This document shows positions 1 to 5,501 of a stretch of DNA of 9,732 bases, in pieces (within the stretch, counting starts at the first letter, position 1; every line of letters begins with the position of its first letter). The stretch comes from Desulfovibrionaceae bacterium (lineage in GTDB: Bacteria > Pseudomonadota > Gammaproteobacteria > Burkholderiales > Burkholderiaceae_C), in the NCBI GenBank assembly GCA_009778355.1, contig WRJY01000267.1, positions 1-9,732 of the forward strand, written 5' to 3'. The notes under the pieces were generated by a model. The model saw only the letters and a program-made list of their open reading frames with translations. It was not told the DNA's origin and did not search any database. Position numbers and translations under genes: made by a program.

Positions 1-2
1 TG

Positions 3-677
3 CGCACCCTGGGCGAGCTGACGCAAATCGCCTGGAAGCACGACGTGCAGACCATGATCGAAGGCCCCGGCCACGTGCCCATGCACATGATCCAGGCCAA
101 CATGGACGAACAGCTCAAGCACTGCGGCGAGGCGCCGTTCTACACGCTGGGGCCGCTGACCATCGACATCGCGCCCGGCTACGACCACATCGCCTCGGCC
201 ATCGGCGCGGCCATGATCGGCTGGATGGGTACTGCCATGCTGTGCTATGTCACGCCCAAGGAACACCTGGGCCTGCCCGACCGCAACGACGTCAAGCAGG
301 GCATCATCGCCTACAAGATCGCCGCCCACGCCGCCGACGTGGCCAAAGGCCACCCGGCAGCGCGCGCGCGCGACGACGCCATCAGCCACGCGCGCTTCGA
401 GTTCCGCTGGCAAGACCAGTTCAACCTCGGCCTGGACCCGGAAACCGCGCGCGACTTCCACGACGAAACCTTGCCCAAGGACAGCAGCAAAAGCGCGCAC
501 TTTTGCAGCATGTGCGGCCCCAAGTTCTGCTCCATGAAGATCACGCAGGAAGTGCGCGACTTCGCCGCCGCCAAGGGCGTGAGCGAAAGCGAGGCGCTGC
601 GGCGCGGCATGGACCAGAAGTCGGAGGAGTTCAAGGCGGCGGGGGGGGAGTTTTATGTGCCTATTCAGCCCGTCTGA
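3..677 (+). CDS. thiC: Phosphomethylpyrimidine synthase ThiC, C-terminal part (5' end outside window)
   Basis: ThiC is a cytoplasmic radical-SAM enzyme that turns aminoimidazole ribotide into HMP phosphate, the pyrimidine half of thiamine. The reading frame is open from base 3, so only the last 224 residues are present. Visible family signatures are the EGPGHVPMH stretch near the left edge, the YTLGPLTIDIAPGYDHI block, and the cluster motif CSMCGPKFC (CX2CX4C) that binds the 4Fe-4S cluster near the C-terminus. The protein ends EFYVPIQPV with a normal TGA stop, so the 3' end looks intact. A run of eight G (641-648) sits close to the stop. It was probably the first gene of a thi operon, but the next thi gene, thiO, now lies about 1.8 kb downstream behind a lower-GC cassette. 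The gene identity is certain; its full length and any upstream TPP riboswitch cannot be seen. Confidence 0.97.
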   Translation, partial: RTLGELTQIAWKHDVQTMIEGPGHVPMHMIQANMDEQLKHCGEAPFYTLGPLTIDIAPGYDHIASAIGAAMIGWMGTAMLCYVTPKEHLGLPDRNDVKQGIIAYKIAAHAADVAKGHPAARARDDAISHARFEFRWQDQFNLGLDPETARDFHDETLPKDSSKSAHFCSMCGPKFCSMKITQEVRDFAAAKGVSESEALRRGMDQKSEEFKAAGGEFYVPIQPV

Positions 678-708
678 CGCGAAGAAGAACGAACCCGCAG
701 TGACGACC

Positions 709-797
709 ATGTCTGCTTGTCGCATCCTGGACGATTGGATAGACGATAAGCGCTATTCGCTGTTCATGGCGCGCGAGGTGCGGCGAGCGCTGATCGG
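709..797 (+). pseudogene. Fragment of an unrecognised gene (DDWID..KRY..LFMAR start)
   Basis: From ATG 709 the frame reads MSACRILDDWIDDKRYSLF and continues MAREVRRALIGL. The same peptide pattern (PDDWIDNKRYPLFMARSVLQAL) occurs at the right edge of the window, so this is the 5' end of a real gene family rather than chance. After about base 797 the similarity stops. The frame runs on to 1038, but that part has no family look and overlaps the toxin gene starting at 920, so the gene is most likely a remnant cut off here. No ribosome binding site is obvious before 709. The family was not recognised and no function is proposed. The fragment starts only 31 bases after the thiC stop and marks the left end of the lower-GC cassette. 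Confidence 0.35.
718..792 (+). repeat. Left copy of a 75-bp direct repeat
   Basis: Aligned by eye with 9645-9719 in the same orientation: 66 of the 74 bases from 719 match 9646-9719 (about 89%), with no gaps. The longest identical blocks are 16 and 17 bases. Most differences change the encoded residue (L/P, D/N, S/P, E/S, R/L, R/Q), so the copies have diverged as separate genes or fragments. The two copies lie about 8.9 kb apart. Confidence 0.85.
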
Positions 798-820
798 TCT
801 AATTGCATCACCACCCAGAA

Positions 821-849
821 TTGATAGTGCACACAAACGGATGTACAAT
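821..849 (+). promoter_or_regulatory. Predicted sigma70 promoter of the toxin-immunity pair
   Basis: TTGATA (821-826) and TACAAT (844-849) are separated by exactly 17 bases. Each hexamer matches the sigma70 consensus at five of six positions. The expected transcription start is near 856, giving a leader of about 64 bases before the toxin start at 920. It lies in the AT-richer stretch after the repeat fragment, so the cassette can be transcribed independently of thiC. Prediction by pattern only. Confidence 0.55.
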
Positions 850-919
850 GGTTCACGGCTGGGCGTACTCGTCTCGGCAGTTCTTCATACTCTAGTCTCA
901 ACACGCAGGAGATACGCAT

Positions 920-1840
920 ATGCGACCTATAGAGTTTATAGATTCCTTGTCAATAGAACGGATCGAGTGGGAAGACAACGGTTCACGTTTCTTCGCACAA
1001 GCACCCTACTATACAATCTACGTCTTGTACGGCTATAAGCCGCCCGAGAGATATACCCCTGGATCAAATTTGATTTTGGAAGACGTAAAGCAGCAAGTCT
1101 TCCGCGAGGTCTCGCGGCGGCGCTCCCAGGGATTCGTCACTACTTACACCAACTACGCCAGTGCCGAAATCAGGACAACACAGCAAGGTTTCCACCAAGA
1201 AGAGGTGTCGGCCATCGCCCGCTATATGGCTGGCGAGATGAACAAAAACGCAGCCAGCCCGGATGTGCAGCGGATTCGTGGCTTGAACGAATTTGGCGAT
1301 AGGCCTTTCCCCAACGATACTTGGTGGCAGGATATAGCAAATAAAATGCTCATACCACAACGATTGCATGCCTCGGGGGCAGCTTTGATTGCATGGGCGT
1401 GGCTCGTGCGTACAAATGACCCTTGGGATCACAAACCAATTATTGGCAAGCGTTTTAAACGCCAAGGCATGAAGCCCGACGATATTCAGGCGGACCATCT
1501 ATATATCGCACCTGACGGCAAGGAGTACGCTGTTTACTATGACGTCTGGTCTAACATCCACTATGGCTATGTCGGCATGGCCTGCGGCTTCAGCCCCGAT
1601 ATTCTGCTTGATGGCGCAGGGGTGGAGCAAATCGGCACTGATCTTAAGGCGGGGCATCTACCGAGCCGCAAAGGCACGCAAGGCGGCCTGCGAGACCTAG
1701 ATGACCCCGACGACAGCGCAGCTATCAGCATCGGCATTGACATCTATAACTGTTCAAAGCGGGTTAGAGCCGAAGATTTACTCAACCGTGTCGTCACGAA
1801 TCCTTTGTTCATCAGGCCGCGCGGCACCCCAAAAAAATAA
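920..1840 (+). CDS. Polymorphic toxin type 44 (Ntox44-like) domain protein, putative antibacterial effector
   Basis: 306 residues. The C-terminal half carries the pattern remembered for the polymorphic toxin type 44 family: an AWLVRTNDPWDHK segment, then YYDVWSNIHYGYVGMACGFS, then LLDGAGVEQI, and finally LRDLDDPDDSAAISIGIDIY. The first roughly 140 residues match no delivery domain I know (no PAAR, VgrG or Rhs part) and there is no signal peptide, so it may travel as secretion-system cargo or be an orphan. The start ATG 920 has a good AGGAGA (907-912) seven bases upstream. Its TAA shares a base with the next gene's ATG, so the two are translationally coupled, as in toxin-immunity pairs. Base composition differs sharply from the thi genes: 29/60 G+C at 1321-1380 against 46/60 at 2881-2940. 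The enzymatic activity of the family is not something I can state with confidence. Confidence 0.82.
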   Translation: MRPIEFIDSLSIERIEWEDNGSRFFAQAPYYTIYVLYGYKPPERYTPGSNLILEDVKQQVFREVSRRRSQGFVTTYTNYASAEIRTTQQGFHQEEVSAIARYMAGEMNKNAASPDVQRIRGLNEFGDRPFPNDTWWQDIANKMLIPQRLHASGAALIAWAWLVRTNDPWDHKPIIGKRFKRQGMKPDDIQADHLYIAPDGKEYAVYYDVWSNIHYGYVGMACGFSPDILLDGAGVEQIGTDLKAGHLPSRKGTQGGLRDLDDPDDSAAISIGIDIYNCSKRVRAEDLLNRVVTNPLFIRPRGTPKK

Positions 1841-2436
1841 TGAACATTGAACGCCCTTCCCAAAGCGCCGTGATCTGTCTGTTGCTGTGGCTGGCGTGGA
1901 CGATGACCAACCGTGGCTGGATCGGTGACATTCCCGTACTGCGGACTTGGGCGGGAAACCCGTTGAGCGAAACGTCGCTGTTCTTGCTGTTGTTCTTCGT
2001 CTGGCTAATTCTGGCAGTGCACAACTTGCTGGCATGGCGTCACCGGTCCCAGCGCGCACAGGTTCACGCCAACCTACTGTGTCTGGCTCTGACCGCACTT
2101 CTGGCTTTTGCGTTGCCGTCCAAGGCCGTGACGATGTTTTATCTCTGGCATGACGATTTCCAGCGCATCGCAACATCTCCTGGAGTGCTGCCCCAAGATC
2201 ACTGGAAGTACGGTACCGTCGATAAGTACGGGACCATTGATGCCAACTTTGCTCCTGACGGCGGGTTTGCCGTGCATTTCGATTACGGGATTGGCGTCGC
2301 GGGTCTGATTTACAACCCGCATGACGAACCTGAGCTGCATGAAGTCATGGTGCTTTGCGATCCCAGTCGCATTGAAGGCGGTTTCATTCGTCGTCTGGAG
2401 CCAAATTGGTTTCTTTGCTACCGCATGGACTACTAA
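1840..2436 (+). CDS. Three-helix membrane protein, putative immunity protein for the type 44 toxin
   Basis: 198 residues, family not recognised. Three hydrophobic segments are visible at about residues 10-26, 44-64 and 78-98, followed by a soluble C-terminal domain of about 95 residues rich in D, Y, H and P. The loop between helices 2 and 3 (WRHRSQRAQ) is strongly positive and should be cytoplasmic. This places the C-terminal domain on the outer (periplasmic) face by the positive-inside rule. Its ATG overlaps the toxin stop (TAATG), so it is read from the same mRNA with coupled translation. A small unrelated membrane protein directly behind a toxin-domain gene is the usual place of an immunity gene; that role is inferred from position only. 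Alternatives are an accessory membrane protein or an unrelated passenger of the cassette. Confidence 0.6.
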   Translation: MNIERPSQSAVICLLLWLAWTMTNRGWIGDIPVLRTWAGNPLSETSLFLLLFFVWLILAVHNLLAWRHRSQRAQVHANLLCLALTALLAFALPSKAVTMFYLWHDDFQRIATSPGVLPQDHWKYGTVDKYGTIDANFAPDGGFAVHFDYGIGVAGLIYNPHDEPELHEVMVLCDPSRIEGGFIRRLEPNWFLCYRMDY

Positions 2437-2487
2437 GGATGGCGTTCGACAATCAATTGGGCCGTTATTAACACAGGAGATTTTTTC

Positions 2488-3588
2488 ATGACCATGCACA
2501 TCGGAATTGCCGGCGCCGGCCTGTTGGGCCGCTTGCTGGCTTGGCGGCTGGCGAGTGCGGGGCACCGCGTGGCGGTGTACGACCCGGCAGCGGGGCCTGG
2601 GGGCGTGCTGCGCAGCCGCGCGGGCGATTCGTACCAGCCCACGGCGGCGGGTTTTACCGCCGCCGGAATGCTCAGTCCGCTGGCCGAACTGGATACCGTC
2701 GAACCCGCCGTAGCCGCGCTGGGCTGGCCGTCGATCGAACTTTGGCAGCGCATAGCCGCCGCGCTGCCGGGCGCTCCGTTCGTTGCCGCGCGAGGCAGCC
2801 TGATGGTGGCGCACCGGGGCGACGAGGGCGCCGCGCGCCGCGTACTCGACCGTTTGCAGGCCGCCACCGCCACGGCAGAGTGGCGCGCTCTCAGTCCCGC
2901 CGAGGGCGTGCAGACGCTCGAGCCTGCCGCGCTGCGCGCTCTGGAGCCTGCCGTGCAAGGCCCGGCGCAAGCCTGGCTGCTGCCGGGCGAGGGGCAGATC
3001 GACACCGGCGCCATGATGGCCGCGCTGCACGGTGCGGCCACCGGCGCGCAGTGGCACTGGGGCCAATCGGTGCAGACCGTGGACGCGGGCGCGTTGACGC
3101 TGGCCGATGGCCGCGTGCTGGCGTTCGACGCGGCGATCGACGTGCGCGGCGCAGGCAGCCGGCCCCAGATGCCGGTGCGCGGCGTGCGCGGCGAAGTCAT
3201 CACGCTGCACGCGCCGGGCCACGGCCTGCAGCGGGCGGTGCGTCTGCTGCACCCGCGTCACGCCGTGTACATCGTGCCCAGACCGGGCGATTTGGTGCTG
3301 GTGGGCGCCAGCGAGATCGAATCCGAAGACCGCGGCCCCGCCAGCCTGCGCAGCGTGGTCGAGTTGCTGGCCGCCGCGCACAGCGTGGCGCCCGCGCTGG
3401 CCGAGGCGCGCATTCTGGGGCTGGACGTGAATCTGCGCCCCGCACTGCCCGACAACAACCCGCGCACCGACCACGCGCCGGGCCTGCTGCGCATCAACGG
3501 CCTGTACCGCCACGGCTGGCTGCTGGCTCCCGCGCTGGTGGATCAGGCGCTGCGCGAGAACGGCTGGGCGAGTAGCGGGATTGCGTGA
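2488..3588 (+). CDS. thiO: Glycine oxidase ThiO (FAD-dependent)
   Basis: ThiO oxidises glycine to dehydroglycine (iminoacetate), the two-carbon and nitrogen donor for the thiazole ring made by ThiG. The 366-residue protein starts with a Rossmann FAD motif, GIAGAGLLG (glycines 9, 11 and 14), followed by YDPAAG. Near the C-terminus are the D-amino-acid-oxidase family elements NLRPALPDNNP and GLYRHGWLLAPALVDQ. ATG 2488 has AGGAGA (2475-2480) seven bases upstream; a second ATG two codons later is a weaker choice. Only 51 bases separate it from the membrane-protein gene, and mqsR begins 28 bases after its stop. The high G+C content matches thiG and thiDE, unlike the genes on either side. Normally it would be cotranscribed with thiC and thiS. 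Confidence 0.95.
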   Translation: MTMHIGIAGAGLLGRLLAWRLASAGHRVAVYDPAAGPGGVLRSRAGDSYQPTAAGFTAAGMLSPLAELDTVEPAVAALGWPSIELWQRIAAALPGAPFVAARGSLMVAHRGDEGAARRVLDRLQAATATAEWRALSPAEGVQTLEPAALRALEPAVQGPAQAWLLPGEGQIDTGAMMAALHGAATGAQWHWGQSVQTVDAGALTLADGRVLAFDAAIDVRGAGSRPQMPVRGVRGEVITLHAPGHGLQRAVRLLHPRHAVYIVPRPGDLVLVGASEIESEDRGPASLRSVVELLAAAHSVAPALAEARILGLDVNLRPALPDNNPRTDHAPGLLRINGLYRHGWLLAPALVDQALRENGWASSGIA

Positions 3589-3610
3589 ATTACCCTGAAA
3601 GGGTTAAACT
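3581..3610 (+). promoter_or_regulatory. mqsRA promoter with MqsA-type operator
   Basis: A perfect inverted repeat ACCCT-GAA-AGGGT (3592-3604) lies just before mqsR. The E. coli MqsA operator has the same architecture, AACCT-N3-AGGTT, so this is the expected autoregulation site. It sits between a possible -35 (TTGCGT, 3581-3586, overlapping the thiO stop) and a possible -10 (TAAACT, 3605-3610) with an 18-base spacer. That would start transcription near 3617, on the mqsR ATG itself. Bound MqsA would block RNA polymerase. The palindrome is certain; the -35/-10 hexamers are only moderate matches. Confidence 0.65.
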
Positions 3611-3616
3611 ATCCAG

Positions 3617-3919
3617 ATGGAAAAAGGCACGCCTCACTACGCGCTGGCGGCCATGCAGGCCTTGGTTACGGCAGCCGGTCGTCACGCTTTCACGCAAAAG
3701 GCGATCGAAGGCGGCATTGCAATGGGGCTGTCGGATGCGGACATGCTGGCTGTAATCGCCAGCCTGACGCGCCAGCAGTTCTACAAATCCATGACCGCCT
3801 ACGACGATCACCGCATCTGGCAAGACGTGTACCACGGGAAATGCCACAACGGCCTGACCGCCTACATCAAGCTGACGCTGGTGGCCGAACGCATCGTCAT
3901 TCAGTTCAAGGAGAAATGA
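3617..3919 (+). CDS. mqsR: mRNA interferase toxin MqsR
   Basis: MqsR is a RelE-fold ribonuclease that cleaves mRNA at GCU sites and arrests growth; MqsA neutralises it. The 100-residue protein closely follows E. coli MqsR (98 residues): the start MEKGTPHYAL, the core FYKSMTAYDDHRIWQDVY and the end IVIQFKEK. The E. coli catalytic residues K56, Q68 and Y81 correspond to K57, Q69 and Y83 here, so the toxin looks active. No Shine-Dalgarno sequence precedes ATG 3617 (the upstream bases are AACTATCCAG), and the predicted transcription start falls on the ATG, so it may be read as a leaderless message. Its stop (3917-3919) is followed almost at once by mqsA in toxin-first order, typical of mqsRA. G+C is lower than in the thi genes (33/60 at 3781-3840), suggesting transfer into the operon. 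Confidence 0.96.
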   Translation: MEKGTPHYALAAMQALVTAAGRHAFTQKAIEGGIAMGLSDADMLAVIASLTRQQFYKSMTAYDDHRIWQDVYHGKCHNGLTAYIKLTLVAERIVIQFKEK

Positions 3920-3921
3920 TC

Positions 3922-4317
3922 GTGAGCACACTCAAACTCTGCGGTGAATGCGGCGGCAAGAAACTCACCGCGTTTTCTGGTGAAACCTTCGTTGTCGGCG
4001 GTGAAACAACGCTGCATGGACTTTCCGGTGAGCGCTGCGGCAGTTGCGGCGAGGTATTTTTTGACCGCGAAAGCCAGAATCGTTATGTGGAAGCCGGCAA
4101 CGCATTGGTGCTGGCCCGGCGCGCCCAAGAGCAGCAATTGCTCCTGCGCGCGCGCAAAAAACTCAAGCTGACCCAGCAGCAGGCCGCGCGTTTGACCGGC
4201 GGCGGGCACAACGCCTTCAGCCGCTACGAACGCGGCCAGGCCCAACCCATGCCCGCCGTCATCAACCTGTTCAAGCTGCTGGACAAGCACCCGGCGCTGC
4301 TGGATGAAATCCGCTGA
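3922..4317 (+). CDS. mqsA: Antitoxin and autorepressor MqsA
   Basis: MqsA binds and inhibits MqsR through an N-terminal zinc domain and represses the operon through a C-terminal helix-turn-helix. The zinc ligands are visible as LCGEC (C7, C10) and RCGSC (C39, C42). The DNA-binding block RKKLKLTQQQAARLTGGGHNAFSRYERG contains N97 and R101, the same numbers as the DNA-contacting residues of E. coli MqsA. The protein ends DKHPALLDEIR like the E. coli protein. I chose GTG 3922 because AAGGAG (3908-3913) lies eight bases upstream and this gives 131 residues, the E. coli length. ATG 3916, overlapping the mqsR stop, is possible but only two bases from that site. The last 14 bases overlap the start of thiS. 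Confidence 0.94.
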   Translation: MSTLKLCGECGGKKLTAFSGETFVVGGETTLHGLSGERCGSCGEVFFDRESQNRYVEAGNALVLARRAQEQQLLLRARKKLKLTQQQAARLTGGGHNAFSRYERGQAQPMPAVINLFKLLDKHPALLDEIR

Positions 4318-4522
4318 CGGCATCGCCATCCAGCTAGATGGCCAACCGCACCGCGTGCCCGACGGTACCACGCTGGCTGAATTGGTGGAGCAACTCGGCC
4401 ACGCTCCCGCGCAGGTGGGCACCGCCGTCAACGGCGACTTCGTGGCGCGCGGCCAGCGGGCGACGCGGGCGCTGGCCGAGGGCGACGCGGTGCTGCTGTT
4501 TCAGCCCATCGTGGGCGGGTGA
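4304..4522 (+). CDS. thiS: Sulfur carrier protein ThiS
   Basis: ThiS is a ubiquitin-fold protein whose C-terminal glycine is adenylated and turned into a thiocarboxylate, giving sulfur to ThiG for thiazole formation. The 72-residue protein has the family elements IAIQLDGQPHRV, TTLAELVEQL, AVNGDFV and the tail QPIVGG ending in the required Gly-Gly. The only plausible start is ATG 4304, inside the 3' end of mqsA and in a different frame, with no clear Shine-Dalgarno sequence. Translation probably depends on ribosomes finishing mqsA. The first residues MKSADG are encoded by bases that also belong to mqsA and look like an extension before the normal beta strand. thiG follows 25 bases after the stop. 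Confidence 0.95.
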   Translation: MKSADGIAIQLDGQPHRVPDGTTLAELVEQLGHAPAQVGTAVNGDFVARGQRATRALAEGDAVLLFQPIVGG

Positions 4523-4547
4523 ATCCAAGGAAAACACGTCGAACACC

Positions 4548-5360
4548 ATGAACGAAATCACAGATACCTGGTCCGTGGCCGGCGTGCCGCTGTCCAGCCG
4601 TTTTCTTCTTGGCACCGCCGGCTACCCGTCGCCGCAGGTGCTGCGCGATGCCATGCTCGCATCGGGCAGCCAGGTGGTCACGGTGGGCCTCAAGCGCCAG
4701 CTTGCGGCTGCCGGAGACAACGGCTTCGTTCAGATGATTCTGGACACCCTCAAGCAAACCGGCGCCCGCCTGCTGCCCAACACCGCCGGCTGCGCCACGG
4801 CGCGCGAGGCGGTGCAGCTTGCCCACATGGCGCGCGAGCTGTACGGCACGCCCTGGATCAAGCTGGAAGTGGTGGGCGACGAATACACCTTGCAGCCCGA
4901 CCCGGCGGAGTTGCTCGAAGCGGCGCGGCAGTTGGTCAAGGACGGCTTTACCGTGCTGCCGTACTGCACCGACGATCTGGTGACGTGCAAGCGCCTGCTG
5001 GACGCTGGCTGTCCGCTGCTCATGCCCTGGGGCGCGCCCATCGGCTCCGGGCAGGGGCTGGTCAACCCGTTCGCGCTGCGCCTGCTGCGCGAACGCCTGC
5101 ACGGCGCGACGCTGATCGTCGATGCTGGCATCGGCGCGCCCAGTCACGCCGCGCAGGCGCTGGAAATGGGCATCGACGCCGTGCTGCTGAACAGCGCCGT
5201 CAGCCGCTCGCCCGACCCGGTGCGCATGGCCGGCGCCTTCCGCCTGGCCATCGAGGCCGGGCGCGCCGCTTACCGGGCGGGCGTGCTGCCCAAGCAGGAC
5301 TTTGCTACCGCCACCACACCGGTCACGGGCAACTCGTTTCTGCTCGGCAACGCGCCATGA
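4548..5360 (+). CDS. thiG: Thiazole synthase ThiG
   Basis: ThiG is a TIM-barrel enzyme that condenses deoxyxylulose 5-phosphate, dehydroglycine from ThiO and sulfur from ThiS thiocarboxylate into the thiazole phosphate. It has 270 residues, a normal length. Recognisable parts are the start SRFLLGTAGYPSP, LLPNTAGCATAREAV, the active-site segment WIKLEVVGD with the Schiff-base lysine K105, MPWGAPIGSGQGL, VDAGIGAPSHAAQALEMG and VLLNSAVS. ATG 4548 is the only in-frame start near the domain boundary; AAGGA (4527-4531) lies 16 bases upstream, further than usual, so thiS-thiG coupling may help initiation. Operon position directly after thiS is typical. High G+C matches thiO and thiDE. Confidence 0.97.
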   Translation: MNEITDTWSVAGVPLSSRFLLGTAGYPSPQVLRDAMLASGSQVVTVGLKRQLAAAGDNGFVQMILDTLKQTGARLLPNTAGCATAREAVQLAHMARELYGTPWIKLEVVGDEYTLQPDPAELLEAARQLVKDGFTVLPYCTDDLVTCKRLLDAGCPLLMPWGAPIGSGQGLVNPFALRLLRERLHGATLIVDAGIGAPSHAAQALEMGIDAVLLNSAVSRSPDPVRMAGAFRLAIEAGRAAYRAGVLPKQDFATATTPVTGNSFLLGNAP

Positions 5361-5418
5361 CGCCCGCCGGGGAGCAAGCCAGTTCTCAAGTCTGGAACCT
5401 TTTTCTCCTCTTCTCCAG

Positions 5419-5470
5419 CCCCTCCCGCGAGGGGAGACAGGAAGCCCCTACCCCGCTTGCGGAAGAGGGG
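5419..5470. repeat. Pair of REP-like palindromes between thiG and thiDE
   Basis: Two short G+C-rich hairpins lie side by side. The first is CCCCTC-CCGC-GAGGGG (5419-5434). The second has an inner CCGC-TT-GCGG (5453-5462) enclosed by CCCCT (5445-5449) and AGGGG (5466-5470). They occupy most of the 141-base gap between thiG and thiDE and resemble the palindromes in the thiDE linker. They may act as repetitive extragenic palindromes that slow transcription or protect upstream mRNA. No T-run follows, so a classical terminator is unlikely. Confidence 0.6.
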
Positions 5471-5501
5471 TTGGGAAGAGGGGACAGCGCAACCTGCACA
5501 T

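Noticed and set aside
641..648. Run of eight G near the end of thiC as a phase-variation tract
   Set aside because: The frame is intact and slippage would alter only the last few residues, so no clear switching effect is expected.
655..1038. Plus-strand reading frame of 127 codons between thiC and the toxin gene as a full gene
   Set aside because: Only the first part (709-797) resembles anything, the right-edge repeat. The rest overlaps the well-supported toxin start and looks like random translation.
2445..2470. Promoter directly upstream of thiO
   Set aside because: TTCGAC and nearby AT-rich bases match the sigma70 consensus poorly with wrong spacing. Only the ribosome binding site at 2475-2480 is convincing.
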